64,000 nucleotides of DNA from Bradymonas sp963697525 (lineage in GTDB: Bacteria; Myxococcota_A; Bradymonadia; Bradymonadales; Bradymonadaceae), in assembly GCA_963697525.1 (NCBI GenBank), contig OY969087.1, positions 3,038,001 to 3,102,000 on the forward strand. The letters are read 5' to 3'. Within the stretch, counting starts at the first letter, position 1. Each line of letters starts with the position of its first letter. The notes below the pieces were generated by a model that was not told the origin of the DNA, searched no databases, and worked only from the letters and a program-made list of their open reading frames with translations. Below, in pieces: positions 54,914-61,756 of the stretch. Position numbers and translations under genes: made by a program.

Positions 54914-55870
54914 ATGGGAAAAATGATCGACGGAACGTGGACGACCGAATGGTACGGAAGCGACGAGGAGGGCCACTTCCAGCGCGAAGAGACGGTGTTC
55001 CACGGGCGTGTGAGCGCCGCGCCCGGCGCTGAGCACCCCGTGGAGACGGGGCGCTACCACCTCTACGTGTCCTGGGCGTGTCCGTGGGCGCATCGCACGC
55101 TGATCGCCCGCTCTTTACTCGGCCTCGAGGAGCACGTGTCCATCTCGGCGGTGCACTGGTTGATGGGCGAGGAGGGGTGGGAGTTTCGCGACGACGATCC
55201 CGATACGATCGCCGACAGCGTCAACGGGGCGCGCTACCTGCGCGAGGTCTACAAGAAGGCCGACGATCACTACACGGGGCGCGTGACCGTGCCGGTCCTG
55301 TGGGACAAAAGGACCGACACGCTGGTCAACAACGAGTCGCGCGAGATTTTGCGCATGTTCACCACCCAGTTCGACGAGCTCAGCCGGCCGGGGGTCGACC
55401 TGTGCCCCGACGATCTTCGCGAGGAGATCGACCGGGTGATCGACGCCATCTACGAGCCCATCAATAACGGGGTGTACAGCGCCGGGTTCTCCGACTCACA
55501 GGGCGCCTATGACGAAGCCGTCGACACGCTTTTCGAGGCGTTGGACCACTGGGAGGGGGTGCTCTCCGGGCAGCGCTACCTATGCGGGTCGAGGCTGACC
55601 GAGGCGGATATCTGTCTGTTCACCACCCTGGTGCGCTTCGACCCGGTGTACTGCACCCACTTCAAGTGCAACCGCCGCCGGCTGGCCCAGTACGACAACC
55701 TGTGGAATTACACCAAGGACATCTACCAGACCCCCGGCGTGGCCGAGACGTGCAACCTGCGCCACATCAAAAACCACTACTATCGCAGTCATCCCACGGT
55801 AAACCCCAAGCGGATCGTCGCCCAGGGCTTCGAGGTCGATTACGACGCACCGCATAATCGGGGCGCGTGA
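54914..55870 (+). CDS. Glutathionyl-hydroquinone reductase (Xi-class GST)
   Basis: A 318-residue enzyme of the YqjG/ECM4 type that removes glutathione from glutathionyl-hydroquinones. The catalytic Cys lies in SWACPWAHRTLIARSLLGLE; FTTQFDEL and EADICLFTTLVRFDPVYCTH FKCNRR are conserved. The family needs reduced glutathione, so the cell should have glutathione metabolism. It is divergent from the ECF sigma gene across the TGAACA array, so it may belong to the same light or oxidative-stress regulon. Start ATG with an AGGAGAGAGAT ribosome-binding site. Confidence 0.93.
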   Translation: MGKMIDGTWTTEWYGSDEEGHFQREETVFHGRVSAAPGAEHPVETGRYHLYVSWACPWAHRTLIARSLLGLEEHVSISAVHWLMGEEGWEFRDDDPDTIADSVNGARYLREVYKKADDHYTGRVTVPVLWDKRTDTLVNNESREILRMFTTQFDELSRPGVDLCPDDLREEIDRVIDAIYEPINNGVYSAGFSDSQGAYDEAVDTLFEALDHWEGVLSGQRYLCGSRLTEADICLFTTLVRFDPVYCTHFKCNRRRLAQYDNLWNYTKDIYQTPGVAETCNLRHIKNHYYRSHPTVNPKRIVAQGFEVDYDAPHNRGA

Positions 55871-55871
55871 A

Positions 55872-56669
55872 TCAGCTGCGCTTCTCGACGAACACCGTTT
55901 GGCCCTGGCCGGCGTTGAAGTGGCGCGCGGCGCTGGCGTCGCGCACGGCGATCTCGAGCTGGCCGGAGCTGCCGAAGTAGGCGAGCTCGCGACGGCGCTC
56001 GACGTCGGTGAACGTCTCGACCAGGGGCACCTCGATGTCGTCGATGATCACCTTCGGGCGCGCGTCCTCGAGCCACTGGGCGAGCTCGTCGTCGCTCAGG
56101 TTGGTGATCAGATTGCCGAAGCGGTCGACGTGGACCACGTGGCACTCGATGCGCCGCTCGCGCATGAACGCCGAGGTCGCCGGCAGGCGCACCAGGTCGG
56201 CGGGCTCGATGGCGTCGCCCAACTCCTCGACGGCCACGCCGGCGGCCAGATGGCCGGCGGCCGGCGCGAAGATGTCGCGGCCGTGAAACGTCGCGCTGAC
56301 CCGCTGCATATGGTACTGGGGGTTGTTCAGCTCCACGACCCGGCGCGGCTCGAATTTTTTGAGGACCATGTCGAACAGCCCGTTATCCGGGCCCACGCAC
56401 ACGAACTCCCCGGTGTCGATGGCGATGGCGCGCCGGGTGCTTCCCACCCCCGGGTCGACCACGCCCACCAGGACAGTGCCGCGCTTGAGGTACGGCGCCG
56501 CGCTCGATAACAAATAGGCGCCCGACAACAGGTTTTGCGGAGACACTTCGTGGCATAGATCGATGATTTGCGCTCCCGGGCAGATGTCATCGATCACGCA
56601 TTTCATGATGCCCACGTAATTGTCGTGCAGGCCAAAATCGGTCACCAGGGCCACTGTCGGCGATGTCAT
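55872..56669 (-). CDS. S-adenosyl-L-methionine hydrolase (DUF62/SAM hydroxide adenosyltransferase)
   Basis: A 265-residue enzyme of the fluorinase/DUF62 family, whose known members hydrolyse SAM to adenosine and methionine. Motifs are VALVTDFGLHDNYVGIMKCV, GVVDPGVGSTRRAI (with the catalytic Asp-Arg context), FVCVGPDNGL and FHGRDIFAPAAGHLA. The fluorinase-specific loop is not evident, so halogenation is not expected. It is convergent with the GST gene, separated by one base. Confidence 0.9.
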   Translation of the reverse strand: MTSPTVALVTDFGLHDNYVGIMKCVIDDICPGAQIIDLCHEVSPQNLLSGAYLLSSAAPYLKRGTVLVGVVDPGVGSTRRAIAIDTGEFVCVGPDNGLFDMVLKKFEPRRVVELNNPQYHMQRVSATFHGRDIFAPAAGHLAAGVAVEELGDAIEPADLVRLPATSAFMRERRIECHVVHVDRFGNLITNLSDDELAQWLEDARPKVIIDDIEVPLVETFTDVERRRELAYFGSSGQLEIAVRDASAARHFNAGQGQTVFVEKRS

Positions 56670-56683
56670 GGATGTTCCAGGGG

Positions 56684-56722
56684 TTCAGGGGGTTGGGGTT
56701 TAGGGGTCTAGGGGTTCGGAAC
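56684..56722. repeat. AGGGGT-type degenerate repeat
   Basis: Four to five copies of a 9-10-base motif (CAGGGGTT, TTAGGGGTCT, AGGGGTTCGG) lie between the SAM hydrolase start and the lipoprotein gene. Related to repeats at 39.5, 40.2 and 45.1 kb. Confidence 0.75.
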
Positions 56723-56868
56723 TTGCCGACGCAAAGTTAGGGACGGGCCGCCCGCTTGGCCAGCAAGAAAGCCGGAAAGCCCGCCGGGCTGCGTTTGAAC
56801 TCTGCGCCGTTTCTGGCATGATTCGCTTCGAGGTGATGAATTGTTCACAATTTCATGAGGGAAGTGCA

Positions 56869-58968
56869 ATGAATCGTAGGCTTTCGATGCACAAACATGT
56901 TCTGCGCTGGCTATTTGCCGCCGGTTGCCTGGCGCTGGTGGGCAGCGTGGGCTGCTCGGACGACAGCGGCCAGACCAACGCCAAACACCAGGACGCGGGC
57001 ACCGACACGACCACTGACAGCAGCACGGCCGACGCCGGCGACGTGCAGCCCGACGGGGGCACGACCACCGCGCAGGCCGACTGCGATTCGCTCCAGCCCG
57101 ACCATTGTGCGCTTCCCTGGCCGTCGAACCTGTACCTGAAGCCCGACGACTCCCGGGTGACCGGCTATACGCTGAATTTTGGCGAGAATACCCTGCCCAA
57201 ATCCGACACCGGCGGCGGCATTCAGACCCGCCCGGACCCCTATCGTCGCCTCGACGGGTATGGACCGGGCACGCCGCTTTTGGTCAACTTCCCCAACATC
57301 GACACCTCCAATATCGCCGGCGAGACCAATATCGCCGACTCGCTCAACGACGATGCGCCCATCGTGTGGCTGGAGGTCGACGACAGCGGCAACGTGGTGC
57401 GCAAGATCCCGTACTTCGCCGAGCTCGACGAAAACGGCACCACCCCCGAGAACACCGTGTTGTTCGTGCGCCCGGCGGTCATCCTCAAGGAGTCCACCCG
57501 CTACGTGGTCGCTTTCCGCAACCTCAAGGACACCTCCGGCAACGCCATCGCGCCCAGCGACGCGTTCAAGAAGCTTCGCGACGGAGACACCAGCGGCGAC
57601 CCGGTGCTGGCCGCGCGCCAGGCGCGCTTCGACGACATCTTCTCCATCCTCGACGCCCAGGGCATCCAGAAGAGCAACCTGACGCTGGCCTGGGACTTCG
57701 TGACCGCCAGCAACCAGGCGCTGCACGGATCGATGCTGCATATTCGCGACAAGGGTTTGGAGCTCGCCGGCCAACAGGGGCCCGAGCTGACCATCACCGA
57801 CGTCAAGGAAAACGACTTCACCGGGTCCGACCCCGCCAACGCCGACAGTTGGTGGCTCGAGATCAAGGGCACCTTCGAGGTGCCGCGGTTCATGAAGGAC
57901 TCGGTCATCGACGGCCAGCCCGGCCCGACGATGAACTGGGGCGACGACGGCATGCCCAAGGCCAACGGCACGATCACCCAGCCGTTCTGGCTGTACGTGC
58001 CCCAGAGCGCGCGCAACAGCACTCCTCAAGGGCTCATCGAATACGGCCACGGCCTGCTGGGCACGGGCGCGCAGACCCACGGCTCGTTCAACCGCGACAT
58101 CGCCAACAAGTACAACTTCATCTACTTCGGCACCAATATGGCGGGCATGGCCGAAGAGGATCAATCCCGGGCCATCTTTGCCTTGAGCGACCTCAACGGG
58201 TTCCCGTTTTTGGCCGACCGCCTCCAGCAGGGCATGCTCGACTACCTGCTGTTGGCGCGGGCGATGCGTGAGCGGCTGCAAGACGTCGACGAGATCAAAT
58301 CGCGCAACATCACGGTCGACTCCAGCCAGTTGTACTACTCGGGCATCTCCCAGGGGGGCATCTTCGGCGGCACGGTCATCGCCCTGTCCACCGACATGAC
58401 TTACGCCCACTGCGGGGTGCCGGGGAACAACTACTCGACGCTGTTGCAGCGCTCCAAGGACTTCAACGCCTATTTCATCGTGCTGCGCAACAACTACAAA
58501 GACCCGTTGAAGCAGGCGGTGGCGCTGTCGACCATCCAGCTCCTGTGGGACCAGACCGACCCGGTCAGCTACCTGCGCCACATCACCGCCGAGCCCTTCG
58601 ACGGCAACGACCCGCACTACGCGCTGTTCACCCCGGCCAAGGGCGACAATCAGGTCTCCCCGCTGACCGACGAGATCGCCGCGCGCAGCGACATCGGCAT
58701 CAAGCTGATGGCCAACTACCCGCGCGACGTCGACCTGGTCGACCCGCAGCCGTATCCGTACACCGGCTCGGGCATCGTCATGTACGACTTCGGCAACCCC
58801 TGGCCAGAGCCGGGCAACCACCCGCCGCAGAGCCCGATGGACGACCCCCACGAGTTCCCCCGGCGCACCCCGGCGCACCAGAAGCAGCTCGCCCACTACT
58901 TCCACAACGACGGCGAGATCATCGACGTGTGCGACGCGGGCACGTGCACCTTCGAGTCGCCTATGTAG
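56869..58968 (+). CDS. Alpha/beta-hydrolase-like lipoprotein
   Basis: A 699-residue exported lipoprotein; lipobox VGSVGCSDD followed by an Asp/Thr/Ala linker. The body reads as a hydrolase: the nucleophile elbow SGISQGGIFGGTVIALSTD (GxSxGG), an EYGHGLLG motif (oxyanion-type region), and HFLG-like late histidines (AHYFHNDGE). Homologues of this kind with a DPxP-rich start (LPWPSNLYLKPDDSRVTGY) are frequent in Myxococcota, with unknown substrate. ATG at 56869 follows a GAGGGAAGTGC ribosome-binding site. Its stop overlaps the convergent photolyase by 8 bases. Confidence 0.82.
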   Translation: MNRRLSMHKHVLRWLFAAGCLALVGSVGCSDDSGQTNAKHQDAGTDTTTDSSTADAGDVQPDGGTTTAQADCDSLQPDHCALPWPSNLYLKPDDSRVTGYTLNFGENTLPKSDTGGGIQTRPDPYRRLDGYGPGTPLLVNFPNIDTSNIAGETNIADSLNDDAPIVWLEVDDSGNVVRKIPYFAELDENGTTPENTVLFVRPAVILKESTRYVVAFRNLKDTSGNAIAPSDAFKKLRDGDTSGDPVLAARQARFDDIFSILDAQGIQKSNLTLAWDFVTASNQALHGSMLHIRDKGLELAGQQGPELTITDVKENDFTGSDPANADSWWLEIKGTFEVPRFMKDSVIDGQPGPTMNWGDDGMPKANGTITQPFWLYVPQSARNSTPQGLIEYGHGLLGTGAQTHGSFNRDIANKYNFIYFGTNMAGMAEEDQSRAIFALSDLNGFPFLADRLQQGMLDYLLLARAMRERLQDVDEIKSRNITVDSSQLYYSGISQGGIFGGTVIALSTDMTYAHCGVPGNNYSTLLQRSKDFNAYFIVLRNNYKDPLKQAVALSTIQLLWDQTDPVSYLRHITAEPFDGNDPHYALFTPAKGDNQVSPLTDEIAARSDIGIKLMANYPRDVDLVDPQPYPYTGSGIVMYDFGNPWPEPGNHPPQSPMDDPHEFPRRTPAHQKQLAHYFHNDGEIIDVCDAGTCTFESPM

Positions 58969-60442
58969 TTGGCTTGTCCGTGAGCCAGCGCCCGATATAG
59001 CCCTCGACGCTGAATTTTCGGCGCGTGCTACGGGAGGTCATATAGCGCACCTTGCCAAAGACCTCCCGCTCGGGGCCCCAGGGCCGGTCGTAGCGGCCCA
59101 GGACCCAGAAGATCCCGCTGTAGGAGTTGGGGTCACGCCCGTCGAGGGCGTATTTGTTGTTCAGCTCGATCATCACCTGGAGCGCCTCCTTCGGCGAGGC
59201 GCTCCAGTGCAAAATCTTCTTTCCCCACAACATTCGAAGGTAGCCGTGGATGCGCCCCTGGCCCACGAGCTGCATCTGGGCGGCGTTCCACAGATTGTCG
59301 TGGGTGCGCGCGTGCTCGAACTCCTCGAGGGTGTACACGTGCTCGCGGGGGTCGTCGGCGTGCTCGTCGAGCGTCTGGAGCGCCCAGTCGGGCAGAGACT
59401 CGTAGCGGTCGAAGCCGTCGAGGTAGGCGCAGGTATTGAAACCGACCTCCCGCCAGGTGATCAGCTCGTCGAGGAACGCCTCGGCGTCCTCACTCATGCC
59501 CCACCAACCCTCGCGCTTGCCCCTGGCGTCCTCGGAGAGGTCGTCGAAGCGCCAGTCCTCGCGCTCGAGCACCGCCTGGAGCACCTCGTGGGCCGAGATA
59601 TGGCCAAAATGAAGGTACGGCGAGAGCTGGCTGGTCTGCTCGTCCTCGGGATGGTTTCGCCGGGTCGCATAACCGTCGAGGCGCTGCTCGACGAAGCTGT
59701 GCAGACAGTCGTGAGCGGCATCTTCGCCGCCGGGGATCGTCTCGACGGGGCCGACGCAGTGATCGATGGGCAGGCCGGCCAGCAGTGCCGGGTCGCGAAG
59801 CTCATCGACGCTCGCCGCCGGCCAACGCCGGGCGATGGCGTCGGGCAGAGCGCCGATCGGCGCGATATTCTTGCCCACCAACGGGTGCGCGCGGGGCGCC
59901 TGGTCGATGAACGCGCGCCCATACTGCTGGAACCAGCGGCGAAAGTCGTAGGCGCGTTTGAAGAGTTTGTCGGGGGCATAAAGCGGCACGATACCATTTG
60001 AGTCGACCATCTCGACGCGCACGTCGAGTTTGGCGGCCGTGCGCGCGATGAGCTCCGGGATCATGAACGCCGGAAAATCGTCGGCGACCACGGCCACGGC
60101 GTGTTCGGCGAGGGCCTCGACCAGCCCGCGGCGCTCGCCGGCGGCGCGTTCGACGTACGGCAAATAGAGGGCGTTCGTCGTGTCGAGGCGGGCGGCGTGC
60201 TCGGCCATCCCGTCGAGCATGAACCGATGCAGCCGCTCGCTCGCCCACGGATAGTCGCAGCGAAGCGGCTCGAAGATGACCAGGCCGACCTCGTACTCCT
60301 GGGCCAGGTCCACGGCGCGCTGCAGGGCGAAATTGTAGTCGAGCCGCCGGCTGGCGCCCATCCAGTAGACCACGAAGTCGCGCCTGGACCGGTACGGGGC
60401 GTCGTTGGCGGGGGTGATGCGCAGCGGTGGGGTCTCGCTCAT
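58961..60442 (-). CDS. phr: Class II CPD photolyase
   Basis: A 493-residue light-driven enzyme that splits cyclobutane pyrimidine dimers with FADH. Class II signatures include VYWMGASRRLDYNFALQRAV at the N-terminus, TSQLSPYLHFGHISAHEVL, ELITWREVGFNTCAY, LWNAAQMQLVGQGRIHGYLR, MLWGKKILHWS and DGRDPNSYSGIFWVLGRYDR. The ATG at 60442 is preferred over an upstream frame to 60592. Photolyase genes often belong to LitR/LitS light regulons; here it is about 4.3 kb from the ECF gene and no TGAACA pair was noticed before its start. Confidence 0.95.
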   Translation of the reverse strand: MSETPPLRITPANDAPYRSRRDFVVYWMGASRRLDYNFALQRAVDLAQEYEVGLVIFEPLRCDYPWASERLHRFMLDGMAEHAARLDTTNALYLPYVERAAGERRGLVEALAEHAVAVVADDFPAFMIPELIARTAAKLDVRVEMVDSNGIVPLYAPDKLFKRAYDFRRWFQQYGRAFIDQAPRAHPLVGKNIAPIGALPDAIARRWPAASVDELRDPALLAGLPIDHCVGPVETIPGGEDAAHDCLHSFVEQRLDGYATRRNHPEDEQTSQLSPYLHFGHISAHEVLQAVLEREDWRFDDLSEDARGKREGWWGMSEDAEAFLDELITWREVGFNTCAYLDGFDRYESLPDWALQTLDEHADDPREHVYTLEEFEHARTHDNLWNAAQMQLVGQGRIHGYLRMLWGKKILHWSASPKEALQVMIELNNKYALDGRDPNSYSGIFWVLGRYDRPWGPEREVFGKVRYMTSRSTRRKFSVEGYIGRWLTDKPTT

Positions 60443-60621
60443 GGCCGCAAGGGGTACGAGGACGGTGAGTCTCCGTCCATGAGATGCGCCCCGCGCCGAT
60501 TCGGTGCACAGGATTGTTTGCTGCAGTTGCGCTGCGCGCACGCCTTTTCTACAGTCGGGCGAATCTTCACCCGAGTCCCTGTGCCAACGCACTTACTCTT
60601 TCGACACGAGCACGACCCATC

Positions 60622-61713
60622 ATGGCATCACCGACTCTCAAAGAGCTTCGCGAGCAAGCCCAGACCATCTACCAAGAATACGGCGCGCGCTTTGCCGGCA
60701 AGCCGCGGGCGACGCGTGACCTGAGCGCGCTCGATGACATCATCGCGCGCCTGGAGACCATCGCCGAGCAGGCGCGCACGCTGCGAAACGGCGGGCGCGA
60801 CCCGGCGTTGAGCTCGTTCATCGAGCAGGCCGTCGACAACCTGGAGACCTACGACGCCGAGCGCAAGGAGATCGCGCGCGTGCAGTCCGAGGGTGGCAGC
60901 GTCGTCGAGGCCAGCGAACTGGCGACGTGGGCGAATTTGCATTTCGGTCAGTATTTCAGACACTTTGCCGGTAAGCCGCGGGCGACGCGCGACCTGGGGT
61001 TGCTCAACGAGATCATCTCGGAGCTCGAGTTGGTCGAGGCGCAGATGAAAAAGCTGCTGAACCGAGACCGCCGCCAGTCGGTGCTCGCCGACCTGGAGAC
61101 CGTCCAGAATAATCTGCAGATGTACCGCGACGAGCGCGGCCATATCTTGTCGGCTCGCAATGAGGGCACCAACCAGGAGAAGGCCAGCTACCTGGCCATG
61201 GTCGCCAACGAGCAATTCGCCGTCTACAATTTTCATTTCGGCGGCCGCCCGCGCGTGTCGCGTCGCTCGGGCCTGCTCCACCGCGTCATCGCCACGCTGG
61301 ACTCGATCGCCGAGCAAATGCGCGAGCTCGACGCACAGGGGTTGGGCTCCGAGCAAAACCGCAACAACATCGAGCTCATCGACTCCCAGGTGGCGACCTA
61401 TCGCGACGAGTTCGACCGCGTCCAGCAAGCGCGCCGGGAGACGCCCGACGAGGAGCTCGTCGGCCAGCTCGGAAGCGCGGCTAACTGGGTGATGGAGCAA
61501 TATACCGAGCAATTCGCCGGCCACGACCGCTCCAGCCGCGACCTCGAGCTGTTGTCGCGCATGTGCGACGAGTTGCTCGACATCGCCCGCCAGATGCGCG
61601 AGGTGGACACGCGGCTGGGCAACGAGGCCAATCGGCGTAACCTCACCATTGTGCTCGACAACCTGATGCTCTATCAGAACGAGTACGAAGAGATCAGACA
61701 GGTTCAGGGCTAG
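60622..61713 (+). CDS. Four-repeat helical protein of unknown function
   Basis: A 363-residue, charged, probably all-helical protein made of four tandem copies of about 90 residues. Each copy has an aromatic/Phe segment then a conserved core: FAGKPRATRDLSALDDII, FAGKPRATRDLGLLNEII, FGGRPRVSRRSGLLHRVI and FAGHDRSSRDLELLSRMC, followed by a helix like L..IAEQMRxLD and a YxxExxxIxxVQ end. No signal, membrane segment or Cys-rich motif. I recognise no family. It is preceded by the divergent photolyase promoter and followed by a lipoprotein gene. Confidence 0.8.
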   Translation: MASPTLKELREQAQTIYQEYGARFAGKPRATRDLSALDDIIARLETIAEQARTLRNGGRDPALSSFIEQAVDNLETYDAERKEIARVQSEGGSVVEASELATWANLHFGQYFRHFAGKPRATRDLGLLNEIISELELVEAQMKKLLNRDRRQSVLADLETVQNNLQMYRDERGHILSARNEGTNQEKASYLAMVANEQFAVYNFHFGGRPRVSRRSGLLHRVIATLDSIAEQMRELDAQGLGSEQNRNNIELIDSQVATYRDEFDRVQQARRETPDEELVGQLGSAANWVMEQYTEQFAGHDRSSRDLELLSRMCDELLDIARQMREVDTRLGNEANRRNLTIVLDNLMLYQNEYEEIRQVQG

Positions 61714-61756
61714 TGGCGTATACTGGCCGACGGTGTGTGAATAGGGAGTAGGGAAG

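Noticed and set aside
54077..55093. Longer form of the ECF sigma gene starting at 55093
   Set aside because: The extra 148 codons cover the TGAACA array and the GST start in antisense; the ATG at 54649 has a good ribosome-binding site.
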